From the NCBI GenBank assembly GCA_003116875.1, contig BCKT01000006.1:1275934-1339933 (forward strand): DNA of 64,000 nucleotides, read 5' to 3'. Numbering within the stretch: the first letter of the stretch is position 1; the number at the start of each line of letters is the position of its first letter. The translations under genes and the position numbers were made by a program. The notes below the pieces were generated by a model that was not told where the DNA came from, ran no database searches, and saw nothing but the letters and a program-made list of their open reading frames with translations. Positions 34,189 through 45,013 of the stretch are shown here, one piece after another. Origin of the DNA: Takashimella koratensis (lineage: Eukaryota; Basidiomycota; Tremellomycetes; Trichosporonales; Tetragoniomycetaceae).

Positions 34189-35527
34189 TTAGAATGTGGG
34201 GGCGGCGGGCTGCTCTGCCGGAGCGGCGGGGGCAGGGACGGCCTGGACGGGGGGGTCCTTGTGCTCGGAACGGATCTCGATGGGCGCCTCGGGCTTGGGC
34301 CTGAACCAAGCGTTAGCGAGGTGAATCGAAGGTAGAGGGAAGAACAGTGAAGAAGTGATTGAAGAAAGTGGAAGGGATTGGGGTCAAGGAGAAACCTGGG
34401 AGAGACTTACTCGACGAGGGTGACGTTGTCGGGGAGGGGCTTGGAGGGACCCTTGAGGCCCTGGGGGTCGTAAGGCTTCATGCTGGGGAGAAGTCAGTAA
34501 GACTCGGATGTAAGACTGATGAGGCTGGGTAGGGTCGAGGAGCACAAACTGTCTCGGGTTTCCCTTGGCCCGGCCCCTCGCTAGGCTCGGCTGGGCTCAA
34601 ACTTACATCTTGACCTTGATACCGAGGACACCCTGACGGAGGAGGACGTGACGAACCGCGTAGTCGACAAAGTCAACCGAGGGCTGACCAGAGTGAATCA
34701 TGAAACCGTCGGTGAACTTCATAGACTTTGCACGAGCTGCACGAAGTTTACCGGAAACGACGACTTCGCAACCCTTGGCGCCGGACTCCATGACGAATCG
34801 GAGGACACCGTAGCAAGCACGACGCATAGCGAGACCGCCGAGGAGCTTGTAACGAAGGGACTCGGCCTGAGCGACAGCGGAGAGACCACGGAACTGAACT
34901 TTCTCGCCGTAAAGCTCGAGAGAGTTCTCGGGGAACTTGAAACGCTTCTCGACGAGTGCCTTGAGCTCACGGATACGACGACCCTGGTGACCAAGGACCT
35001 TGTCGGTGTGGGTGGCACGGATGATGATCTCGGTACGGGCGTGGGTGACACGGACCTCGCAGCCAGAGTAACCCTCCTCGGCAAGCTCGCGGGTGCTGAA
35101 GTCGGTCAGTGACTGGTCCTCCAAAGTGTGATCGCGTCTGCTGCACCATCTCTATCCCCCGATCCACCAGACGCCTGAACACGGGCCTGTGACTTGATCT
35201 TGCTCGTCTGCGCGCTTCTGCTTCTTCTATTCCCCATCGATCGTCTCCCCTCGATACCCAATCCCACCCGCCTTGCCCCTTCTCATGCTTCCTCCCGTCT
35301 CAGTTCCGCCTCAATCACACATCCTCCCATCACCCCCATGCCCAGTCCACCTTGCCACCACGCACATCCATCTCTTCTCTCTTCTCTCTCCCCTCTCCTT
35401 TCTCTCTGCTCTCTCCCTCTTGACTCCATTGGCGAACCAACACTTACAAGAACTCGCCAAGCTCAGCCTGGAAGACACCGTCGGCGATAAACTTTCTCTT
35501 CTTGGAGATCTGGGTGGTGCTGGCCAT
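34189..35527 (-). CDS. RPS3: 40S ribosomal protein S3 (uS3)
   Basis: Small-subunit protein at the mRNA entry channel. [20 protein letters not shown] and AELGEFL are joined across a large first intron (about 35115-35445) to [19 protein letters not shown]. The KH type 2 domain shows [22 protein letters not shown], then [58 protein letters not shown] and [34 protein letters not shown] follows and then short exons giving [18 protein letters not shown] and VTLVEPKPEAP. It ends in an Ala/Pro-rich tail ([12 protein letters not shown]). Very strong match. Divergent from KEI1. Confidence 0.97.
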
Positions 35528-35850
35528 TTTGGGTGATGAGTTTTTGAAGGGTTGGAAGGATGGAGAGGAGGAGAGGAAATCGTCAATTTCAATGTCGAAA
35601 AAACGCACATAGCAAGGGTGGTCAGGGTGGCACACGCCCAGGCTCACATATACCACCGTACGCGGGGGCAAAGTTTCGACTCGAGGAAACGCCGAGGAAC
35701 AGTGAAATCACTGCTTCGGAGTTTGGACCATGTCAAATGTGGCACCCCGGTGCCGCTGTACTTCTTTATCCACGCCACCCTGCTAAGCCCAGTGTGTCAT
35801 TTAGCATTCACCCTTGACCCTTCCCTGGTTCCCGCAGTCACGAGATTGCC

Positions 35851-35902
<52 letters not shown>

Positions 35903-36055
35903 AGCGCAGTCGGCCCTCGTCGCCATTGTTGACCACCTCGGACCCATCTCCCTTCCTCCCCCCCTCCTCCCCCCTCCCTCATCCACACTCACCTAGACCG
36001 TCCCTCTCATCCGCAACCCCTCTCTCACCCCTCTCATCCCCCCTCGCCCACCATC
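35528..36055. other. Divergent promoter region RPS3 / KEI1
   Basis: 528 nt shared by two divergently transcribed genes, with an (AC)n microsatellite in the middle and a CT-rich leader before KEI1. Confidence 0.5.
35852..35896. repeat. (AC)n microsatellite
   Basis: About 22 perfect AC units between divergent genes. Confidence 0.95.
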
Positions 36056-37305
36056 ATGCGACTCAGCGTGAGGCGACTGCAGCCCAACGCTGTCTTCTCC
36101 TCTTTCCTCGGCCTCCTCGACATCAAGCTCGGTGAGTTACGACTCTCTGGCCCGATGCTCTCGGTCTTCTTCTCCCCCTCGGCATTTTGAACCTTCTACG
36201 CTACGGCATCTTGAGTTAGGTGGCTAACTTCAATCTTCTCTTGCAGGATCCGAAATCATCCTTCTCTTCGCAGTGAGTTACCCCCTGCCTATCCAGATAT
36301 ACCAACTCCTCATCTTACCTCCCCATCACCGTTGCTGACCCCACTAGCTCATCAACAAAGTCGCGGGCGTCTATGGCCTGATCACCATCTTTGTCGGCGG
36401 GTCGTTCCTCCAGCTCTCCTTCTACGGCTACTCGATCGCCACGCTCTTCGCTTTCCAATGGGCTCTGCGAGCCATCAAATCTGTGCGTGCACAACTATGA
36501 TCCCTCGATACCCTTATCCCTCCACTCCGTTCCCCCGTCCCACTGACATCCCCTCAGGAAGCAGCCAAACCCACTCTCCTCGTGGCCCACTTATACACAA
36601 TCGACCACCTAATCCTGACCGTCGCGCACTACCTCTTCTTCCTCCACTACTGGTACGCGACCCCACACGATGGTCGACGGACAGCCAACTCTCAAGCGCA
36701 ACAAGACCTGATCGACCTTGCAGCTAGCCGAGGGGAGATCGCGCAGGTCGAGCCGGGGGAGGGAGGCGAGGCGCTCGCAGAGTTGAGAGCGGCATTGGCA
36801 GGAGAGATCTGGGCGAAAGAAAAACATTATGCTGTTTGGACGTTGATCTTCGGTTGGGCATTGAAGGTGGGTTGAGTTCAAGTGTGCAATTGAGACACTG
36901 GGACATCTCTGATTACCTTCACTTCGTTTTTGTGCACGTTACTGACGATTGAAACCCCGTCCATCCTCTCCCCGTCTACAGATCTACTTCATCCTCGTGC
37001 TCTACTCTTACGCGGCCCACCTTCGCTCATCGACCTACCACGCGCTCCCTCTGACCTCTCGATCGAAAGCGACCCGAGTAGCCCACCCTACGACGCAAGA
37101 CGACCTGCGCGCGGAGATGGAGCATGACGAGCTCGAGATCGGCGCGTCGAACGGGGACGACGAGGCGGGCGTTCTGGGCGGGGCCGGCGCAGGGTCGGCC
37201 GGGTCCGGGTCAGCTGGGAAACAGGGGAAGAATGGGAAACCGAATGGAGGGAACAAGGGCGCAAGAGGTCAAGATGAGGATGACGAGGAGTTTAATTGGG
37301 ATTAG
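36056..37305 (+). CDS. KEI1: Inositol phosphorylceramide synthase regulatory subunit Kei1
   Basis: Golgi membrane subunit needed for IPC synthase (Aur1) activity in fungal sphingolipid synthesis. MRLSVRRLQPNAVFSSFLGLLDIKLGSEIILLFA is split by two introns and then joined to LINKVAGVYGLITIFVGGSFLQ, YGYSIATLFAFQWALRAIKS, and LLVAHLYTIDHLILTVAHYLFFLHYWYA. These are the membrane segments and the EIILLFALINKxxGxYG block of the Kei1 family. After a hydrophilic loop, KHYAVWTLIFGWALK is joined to IYFILVLYSYAAHLRSS. A long cytosolic tail is rich in Gly/Asp/Glu/Lys and ends DEEFNWD, which is longer than I would expect for the family. Assigned on the N-terminal block and topology. Confidence 0.75.
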
Positions 37306-37812
37306 ATGTTGCATATCGTCAAGGCGTGTATAAAGGTCTCGGTGAGGGCAAGAGACAGATGAAGAGAGAGGTATGATTTTGTCAGAAGATACAGACAGAC
37401 AAAGGCATGGCAACTTTGTGGTACATACAGTTACATCAAATGCAGTGTTCATTACTAGACCCCTTTTAATGCCATCTCATGGCATGTTACGCGTGACCCA
37501 TGGGCTCAGAGGAGCATTCGTTAGTTGTCTGCTATCGGGTTGTCGTTGGACAAACAGAGTTTGTCGTGTAACCCAACTTGCTCCGAGCCGGCTGAAGATC
37601 GGTGACGTCGTAAAACCGAGGGATTATAATTTCCGTCGACTTGGTTGGCCACTCGACATTGTCCCATTCTCTACAATACCATCTACCGCCAAAACTACAG
37701 CCAGAGACAACTAGACGATCTTTCCACCCCAACATCAACTTCAACGCACATTCACTCCCCCCCCCCCCCCCTCTCCCCCCACGCATAGAGATTAACCACT
37801 AGAGCGAGCAAG
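37306..37812. other. Intergenic region before DOM34
   Basis: About 500 nt. The DOM34 leader contains a run of about 14 C near 37757-37770, roughly 45 nt before the ATG. Nothing else stands out. Confidence 0.4.
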
Positions 37813-39878
37813 ATGAGGCTCGTTAGCAAGCAAATAGAGAGAGACGGGTCGGTGAGTCGGACTAGGACCGCTTCCTTTACTCTGATCCAGCCGGATGGGA
37901 CTGTGACTCCCTCTCAGCTTAAAGTCTTCTATTGTTCGTGCTAACTTGCTGCAGGGCTCTGTGACGCTCATTCCCGAGGACGAAGAGGACATGTGGCATG
38001 TATACAACCTCGTCTCCGAAGTGAGCTCCGTCCCTTCCCTCCCTCCCTCCCTCCCTCCCTCCCTCCCTCCCTCCCTCCCTCCCATCCGTCCAAGCCTCCA
38101 CTAAACTCTTCTTCTCTCCTACCGCTTTCTCTCTCCACCCAGGGCGATGAGATCGAAGCGAAGACGGACCGTAAAGTCCAATCCGTCAGTTCGACCGGCA
38201 CCTCAACCTCGTTCCGTGTAACCATCAACCTCACCATCCGGGTAATCAAGACTGCCTTCGCTCCCGCCGCTTCGTCCGAGACCACCTCCACCTCGGGTGG
38301 GGGTGAAAAATCTGAAGCTCGAGCAACCATGTCCATCTCTGGGCCCGTCACCGAAGCCAACGACTACGTAAGAGTAGGCGCATATCATACCCTCGAATTG
38401 GAGAGGGGTAGGAAGTTTCGGATAAAGAAGAATAGCGGTTGGGACTCGGTCGCGATGGAGAGGATAACGGAGAGTACGAAAGAAGGGAGAGGAGCAGAGT
38501 TGGGTGCAATCGTTTGTGGTGAAGGTGAGTAAAGTTAGACTGAGAATGGATCAAGGTTTGGCAGAGAGAAGAGGGAAAGGGAGGGGGAAAAGGAGAGGGA
38601 GAGGGAGATGTGAGCTTGTGGAAAGAGGAGAGGGGTAAGAGAGACGTGAGAGGCAGGAGTGAAGGGGGGACAGGTAGTCATGCGTGCTATAGCTATAGTG
38701 ATCTGCTAGCGCCAACTACATGCTCACCCCTACTAGGAACCGCGGCAATCTGTCTCTTGTCCGAACACATGACAGTCGTACGACAACGAATCGACTCGCC
38801 AATACCGCGTAAGCGCAAGGGCGGGACCTCGGGCCACGACAAGGTGAGTCGAGGTTAGAGTTGAGAGGAGGAGACCCGCTTCTCCCCCTCAAATCCATGG
38901 ATGTAGACTCGGGCCTACAGGCAAGGCTAAAGGGTCGCGTATTGATGTCTAAAATCCTCAGGCGATGGAGAATTTCTTGTCGACAGTGTATCAGGCTGCA
39001 ATGAGGTTGATACCCTTTGAGACGCTCAAAGCTGTCATCATTGCCAGTCCCGGATTCACCAAAGACACTGTGAGTCTGGATCCTGCCTTCTGCTCCTACC
39101 CCTATCAAGTATCTCCTATCTCCTTCATTCTACTTTGCATCCATCTTCACTATCTCTCTCACCTTTTCCCTTCTTCTTCTTCGCCTCGTTATCTTTATTC
39201 TTCTCAACCTCACTCACTAAACTCCGCCCAGCTGTACGACTACATCTTCCAACAAGCCGTCGAGAGCGGAAACAAAGCGCTCTTATCTTCTCGTCCTAAA
39301 TGGGTCAAAGTTCATTCCAATACACCTCATGTGCACAGCCTTGTCGATGCGTTGAGGGAACCTGGAGTCGCCAAGATGTTGCAAGGTGCCAAATTTGCAC
39401 GCGAAGGTGCTGCACTGGATAAGTAAGTGATAGCCCCAACTGGCCGTTCCCCTCCCTTTCCTCCCTACATCGTCCTACCTATTGCCTCCTGAACTGACTG
39501 TTTAGGTTCCACAAAATGTTATCCAACGACGAACTCCGAGCATGGTATGGTCCGACCCACGTCGCTTTGGCCGTTTCCCGCGGCGCCGTGCACACTCTTT
39601 TGATCAGCGACGACCTCTTTCGCTCTTCGGATCCTGTCAAACGTAACGCCTACGTTCACATGGTGGAACAAGTTCGAGCTGGTGGAGGTGAAGCAATCAT
39701 CTTTTCCAGTATGCATGAGAGTGGACAACAATTGAATTTGTTGACAGGGGTAGCGGCGGTATTGTATTATCCCCTCGATGTGGAGGTCGTTGAGATGGAG
39801 GAGAAAGAAGCGGAGAGGGAAGCTAAAGGGGAGGTTGGTGCAGAGGGTGAGCAAGGGGAGGAGGAAGAGGAGAGATGA
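37813..39878 (+). CDS. DOM34: Dom34/pelota ribosome-rescue factor
   Basis: Partner of Hbs1 in splitting stalled ribosomes (no-go and non-stop decay). Exon 1 [13 protein letters not shown] is joined over an intron to [19 protein letters not shown], then [17 protein letters not shown], the eRF1 domain 1-like part. [43 protein letters not shown] and [27 protein letters not shown] form the central domain. [59 protein letters not shown] and [29 protein letters not shown] form domain 3, with an acidic Glu-rich tail. Like Dom34, it lacks the GGQ loop of eRF1. The second intron carries a (CCCT)n repeat on the sense strand. Convergent with the aldo-keto reductase. Confidence 0.94.
38035..38082 (+). 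repeat. (CCCT)n tract in DOM34 intron
   Basis: About eleven CCCT units lie between the GTGAGC donor at about 38021 and the acceptor before 38144. The tract is pyrimidine on the sense strand. Confidence 0.85.
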
Positions 39879-40123
39879 CCCCGAGGTGGAGAGAGTGACA
39901 GATAGGGAGGCGGAGAATGGATCCAAGATCGTATTGATCCAGGTCATCGTATTCCCTAATCAAGTAGTACACCGTAGAGGTTCAAGACACTGGCTTCATT
40001 CGTTTACTATGTATGTACATGCTCAGTGTCTGCATATCTGCCCATACACTTTACCAATTCGACTGCTTCATACATTCTTCGCCTGTGAATCCTGACTTTC
40101 CATCACAACTGTGCGTAGACTGT

Positions 40124-40194
40124 TCACACCATCTATATTGCCAAAGTTGTCAGCATTGATCCGTTCAGTGCAGAAGCGAGGGGCTGGGGGGGGT

Positions 40195-40227
<33 letters not shown>

Positions 40228-40358
40228 AGCGGGGGGGGGGGGGGGGGGGGGGGGGGGGTGAAATAAGGACGGACTCTGAAGGCGAGGGGTAGAGGGAGGG
40301 GAGATGGATTGAAGCTAGGACCTGGCGGTGGCCGGGGGGTGTGGGGCAAGGGGCAGAA

Positions 40359-40398
<40 letters not shown>

Positions 40399-41899
40399 GG
40401 GGGGAGGAGGGGAGAGACTAGGAAAGAATAGAGTATGAATGGGTCAAACTCACGAGCATGGGCGCGGCGTACCCCGGGTATCGATCACCGGCGGCCTCGA
40501 ACGATTCGAGGAACTTGTTGATCTCGGCTTTTTCTTCCGCCGTGAGCTTGATATTCACTGCTGCGGTGTTGGATTCGACACGCTTGGGGTCGGACGAGCC
40601 AGGAATCGGAACGTTCTGTAGGATCACAATCAGCAGGTGTTTCCCTAGCCTCCCCTCGCCTGAACCCAACCCCCTGTTATTGCTCAACCCGTTCATCCCT
40701 GCAACCCAGATTCAAACCATACACTCACGTAAGGAGAGAGATCGCAGACCCAAGCAAGGGCGAGCTGACTCGCTGTGATTCCTTTCTTCTCCGCAATCTC
40801 TTCCAACTTATCCACGAGTTTCAGATTCTCATAGAACGCTTCACCTTGAAACCTTGGGATCTGAGCTTGGAACAAATCCTTTGGAATATCCTCTGGCTTT
40901 GTCCATTTCCTCGTCAAAAACCCTCTACCCAAGGGAGAGTAACACAGCGTCGGGGTTTGTGTTTCAGTTGACCAAGCGAGAGCGTCTTTGATATCTTGTT
41001 CGTAAGACCAGAGGCTGACTTCGATCTCGTTGAGAACCGGTTTAAGCCCCGCGGCAGTGATAGCCTTGAGAGTCTTGGCGGAACATTCCGAGGCACCGAA
41101 AGCGGTGATCAACCCTTCAGAGACGAGGCGCTGGTATGGGGTGAAAATAGTCACAGGGTCCACATCGGCAAGGATTCGTGCAGGGAGGTAGATGTCGAGA
41201 ACTTTGTCGCCGAGTTTAGACTTGACGGCGGCAACGTCGGCTTTGAGAAAGTCGTAGCTAACCCAGGACATTAGTGTGCGGGCTATGTGGAGATAGGGGT
41301 GAAGGAGGTCGAGGTGAGGAGAGGGGTTGACTGGAAGGTCCATGATAATGTGAGACTTTAAGGTCGGATTAGGGGGAGATATCGACTCACTCCCAGTTGG
41401 GCTGGAGGTGTTCACCCACACCTCCCTTGACAGCGATAACGATCTTCTCCTTGTACTCGGGGTACTACACATCGTATCAGCTACTCTTCCCTTCCTATAC
41501 CCCCTCATGAGCATCCAAATCCTCGCAAACCCCAATCTCGATCCTTCCCCAAATTAGAACCACAACCTATGACTCACCTTGTTGAAGAACCTCGCGAGGA
41601 GATCAATACTAGCCATAGGGTTATCATAACCATAAAATGTCGCGCTAGACCACAATGTCGCTCCTGCGTCAGCGGCAGCCTTCATCGCTTTGAATGCGAC
41701 TTCGTCCGAGGGAGGGTTATGCGTCCAGGTCATTTGCATGATCCCGAATCTAAGGGGGTCAGTGTCGATCAAGGGGGATCGTGGAGAGTTGTGGGTAATG
41801 GCATGGATCGAGGGCGATCGGAGAGGTGTGGGAGAGGGTAAGGGTGATGACTCACCCCATGCGACCGACGGTCTTGCCTGCGATCTCAAAAGTCGACAT
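40124..41899 (-). CDS. Aldo-keto reductase, pyridoxal reductase-like (AKR8 type)
   Basis: NADPH-dependent reductase, probably of pyridoxal or a related aldehyde. MSTFEIAGKTVGRMG is joined to FGIMQMTWTHNPPSDE, then AADAGATLWSSATFYGYDNP (the active-site Tyr in FYG; the usual Asp of D-T-A-x-x-Y-G is not seen), and VIAVKGGVGEHLQP. ARILADVDP, YQRLVSEGLITAFGASECS, LKPVLNEIEVSLWSYEQDI, TLCYSPLGRGFLT, TASQLALAWVC and NVPIPGSSDPKRVE (cofactor phosphate binding) follow. The pattern matches fungal Plr1. After APML a 321-nt intron (40133-40453), filled with long C runs on the sense strand, appears to lead to a last exon of MV and stop. TATATAAA lies about 110 nt upstream on this strand (42008-42015). Confidence 0.8.
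40188..40258 (-). repeat. Poly(G)/poly(C) tract in aldo-keto reductase intron, copy 1
   Basis: G runs of 32 (40195-40226) and 28 (40231-40258) are interrupted by AAGC. They are C on the sense strand of the surrounding gene, inside intron 40133-40453. Confidence 0.9.
40359..40397 (-). repeat. Poly(G)/poly(C) tract in aldo-keto reductase intron, copy 2
   Basis: An uninterrupted run of 39 G on the plus strand, that is C in the transcript of the host gene, in the same intron as copy 1. Confidence 0.9.
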
Positions 41900-42965
41900 G
41901 TTGTGGATTGCTATTTGTGCTGTTGGTAAGACTATCGAAGAGATTAGGGTTGAGTCGAGGTGGGTGAGATGAAGAATCAAGTCGGGGGAGAGTTCAAGAT
42001 GGAGGGGTTTATATATGTCAGCGATGTTATTCGGCGATGAAGGACGGGTGGGGTCAAATATGTTTCACGTCGCCGAGGCTAGTCACTTGGACTCACTTCA
42101 ACTGTACTGTACTTACGCGTTCGGAGAGGGATGGTGAGTGAGAAGGGACGACGATCGCCGAGGTAGCGCTGATGCTGACCGATAGTCTAAAGGAGGGGGT
42201 GGAGTGGGGGTGGAGGACGCGGTTGCGGCAGGGAGTTTGTATGTGTTGGTCAAGGTGGTATGACGCGTGACCGGTGCCGATGCCGAGACTGGTTGTAAGT
42301 GACTGTGGTGGTTGTATCTGGCTGGTGATGCTCGTGGTGCTCGTGGTGATTGATAGTGACGACTGGGTGGATGGTGGTATGGAGGAGGCGGATCGAGTGG
42401 AGGCAGGTATCCGTTGAATCCGGCCTCCGAGGGCACTCCGAGGGGACGCCGAGGGCAAAAAGTGGAGGTCAAGTGGAGGACCAGCTAGGAACTGCACATA
42501 GACTTAAGACAAGAGGTGGGGTTCGAGAATGCAGTGTATAATCGAGACCGTACTGGATAGGTAGGTGTGAGGTAGATGATTGCATATGCATGCTTTAAAA
42601 GGTAGCTTGGCCTAAGTAGTGTGGACTAATGGAATCCTGGAGTTCTGGATTACTGGACTACTGGACTATCTGATCGTCGGCGGGGTTCGTTTCGTTGCTC
42701 TTCGTGGCTGAGGGCTGCAAGAGCTACCTCGGGACTGATTTTAACTCGGCTCACAGTACACAAGTAGACACGCAGATATCTTAGCATCTGCAGCTGGCTC
42801 TTCCTCCACTCTTCGCAACCCCTTCACCCTACCCCCTCCACCTCTAGATCCACTACCACCACTGCTCCACCTCACCTCTCTGCACAGTATCCAACCGCCA
42901 CCCACTTGCTGCTCCAGTAACGCCCTCCACCTCTTTCTAATCACCTCCACCCTCCACCGGACAGA
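41900..42965. other. Intergenic region upstream of the aldo-keto reductase
   Basis: About 1.07 kb. A minus-strand TATATAAA at 42008-42015 serves the aldo-keto reductase. Imperfect short direct repeats of GGACTACTGGACTA type occur near 42645-42670. Overlapping Pro/Ser-rich frames on the minus strand (42093-42497) have no domain or start context and are not called. Confidence 0.4.
42008..42015 (-). promoter_or_regulatory. TATA box of the aldo-keto reductase gene
   Basis: TATATAAA on the minus strand, about 110 nt before the ATG at 41899. Confidence 0.55.
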
Positions 42966-44155
42966 TTATAGGACACGCTTCACTTCGAACCAGCTCTTGA
43001 GGTAATGTACGTTCCAAGCGCATACGCAGAGGACAATGACAATTTGGACGATCGCCCACCACTTGACTCGTGAGTTCTATCAGGCGTGAAGGGTATATTC
43101 AAACGCGATTGAAGCAAAGAGTAATAGTTCCCATGGTCAGCTTGCGACTCGATGAAACAGGAATACAGGGTAATACAGAGTCGTGTTTGACGAGACAGAC
43201 GCCGCAAACCGGTTTTCACACTTACCGTCGACTCGCAAGTGTTTCGGTGTACCCGCTCACGAACGACCAAGTACGCTTGCTCGTCCTTGACCATCTGCAA
43301 ACCTTGCGAGAGGTCTCGGATCTCTTGTTCGACTGGGGCGATGTGTTCGTCTTCGCCGATATACAGGACACCGTGAACGTTGAAGCTGGACAAAGTCAGC
43401 GGCCCCTCAACAGCACAACCACCAAGCTGACAGGCAGCCAAGCAACGACAACGACTGCAGCGACTACCGCGAGTGCCGAAAACGGAGACGACGGGAAATC
43501 AAACACTGTACTCGAGGGCTCCCGTTTCCAACACAGGGAACCTTATAAGACCTAGACCCACCTCAACGTCTTGCGAGCATACGAGCTCATCTCATTACTG
43601 AAGCAATAAGTGTATTGCCCAGGCACCTCTGCAGCGAGCGAGAACGTCCCCTGTGACTCTTTGTGTTGTGTGTAGATGACATTGCCCCGTGGTTCGGTGA
43701 CCTACGATCAAGAGATAGAATGCGGTGTTAGTTTGATAGGCACCTTGTGTGAGACGCCTGGAAAAGCCAAGGTACAAAAGGAGACGTACGTAAAAGTCAA
43801 TATCCAAGTGTCCACTTGAACTTCCTCCGACTTCGTATGTGACCGTCATCTGTACGTCGAATATAGATCAGCTATGATCCCACACAAAGATACCGCCGGT
43901 CAAGCAGTCGAGTGCCGAGAACCCCAACCCCAGTTTAAAAGGTCGTGGTACAAATCCGTCGACCAGATAAATCCGTACTCAAACGAGAGCTACCCAGTCT
44001 GCGCTCTACGGCGGGGGCCCATTACTCACACGGTCTTCTGGATTCAAGTGTTCATGGAAACACTGCTTCTCTGCTGGCTCTACCTCTATCCGATGTGCGA
44101 GCGCGCAAGAGGCAATGAACAGGGCGAGGAGGGAGTAGACGGGTCGGAGGATCAT
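42966..44155 (-). CDS. p24-family cargo receptor (Emp24/TMED2-like)
   Basis: Type I membrane protein of COPII/COPI vesicles. The start at 44155 is chosen because it gives a clean signal peptide, MILRPVYSLLALFIASCALAH; longer in-frame starts add Pro/Ser-rich sequence before it. The GOLD domain follows with both cysteines: EVEPAEKQCFHEHLNPEDR|MTVTYEVGG, LDIDFYV, TEPRGNVIYTQHKESQGTF, and VPGQYTYCFSNEMSSYARKTL. Then FNVHGVLYIGEDEHIAPVEQ, a coiled coil (IRDLSQGLQMVKDEQAYLVV), VHRNTCESTV, and a membrane helix (KWWAIVQIVIVLCVCAW). The tail NVHYLKSWFEVKRVL resembles the LKxxFEVxRV tail of the TMED2/Emp24 branch. About five introns. Confidence 0.85.
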
Positions 44156-44536
44156 GAGTGTGGAAGGGGTGGGGGAGGCGGGGGAGGTGGACTGAGGGGA
44201 GAGCGGCGGGGTGTCGACGAGGAGATTGAGGAGCAGGTCTGGTCGGGACAAGGGCTAGGAGAGGGCCAGTGTCTGTGTCTGTGTCTGTGACTGTGTCTGT
44301 GTCGTTTGTGGTCTTGTTGTTGGTGACTATAGGACGGTATGGGTAGATACTCACAAAGAGAGAGGTCTCGACACAAAGGAGGCATGGCGTGGCACTGACA
44401 CGCGACGCGCGGGCCTATCTGTTTTCGTTCAAGATGCCTATCCAGCTTCCCTCCCAGGATGGAGGAGTCAATAGGCCCGAGAAACAGAAATAGGCCTGCG
44501 CCACATACGAAATCGACCTCGTCGCGCTATGATGTG

Positions 44537-44538
<2 letters not shown>

Positions 44539-44572
<34 letters not shown>
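44539..44572. repeat. (TG)n microsatellite
   Basis: About 17 TG units in the divergent region. Confidence 0.9.
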
Positions 44573-44573
<1 letters not shown>

Positions 44574-44647
44574 ATGGTGCCCACTGCACGTACACGACGA
44601 TTGCAATTCAACCTGTTACTTGCCCTGCTGGATTCACAACGACACCC

Positions 44648-44673
44648 ACACCACCACCACCACCACCACCACC
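44648..44673. repeat. (CAC)n microsatellite
   Basis: About eight CAC triplets following CACCCACA. Confidence 0.85.
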
Positions 44674-44882
44674 GCGGGCCCTAGCCTAGACCTCATCGTG
44701 AGCACCTCCTCTGTTCTCTTCACTCCTTACCCCCATCTACTCGCGTCAGCTTCACTGCACCGATGCTAGCTCCCCGCCTCGGGCTCCGTGTCCTCGCCGC
44801 TGTCTTTTGGAGCTACCTACAAACGAGCATTTCACTGATCCCATCATTCACCAAATTTTGCCCACTCTCCTTCCATCTTGCC

Positions 44883-44886
<4 letters not shown>

Positions 44887-44955
<69 letters not shown>
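44887..44955 (+). repeat. (CT)n microsatellite before YRB1
   Basis: About 34 CT units, ending 58 nt before the YRB1 ATG; probably in the promoter or 5' leader, pyrimidine on the sense strand. Confidence 0.9.
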
Positions 44956-44959
<4 letters not shown>

Positions 44960-45013
44960 ACCACGACTTCTTCACCTCTAGTCACCCCATCCACCTCTAT
45001 CTAGATTCACACC

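Larger units (their letters stand above)
44156..45013. other. Divergent, microsatellite-rich region between p24 gene and YRB1
   Basis: About 860 nt. It holds a TGTGTC-type repeat at about 44272-44310, (TG)n at 44539-44572, (CAC)n at about 44648-44673 and (CT)n at 44887-44955. No gene was recognised; long frames of alternating Cys-Val or Ser-Leu are repeat artefacts. Confidence 0.6.
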
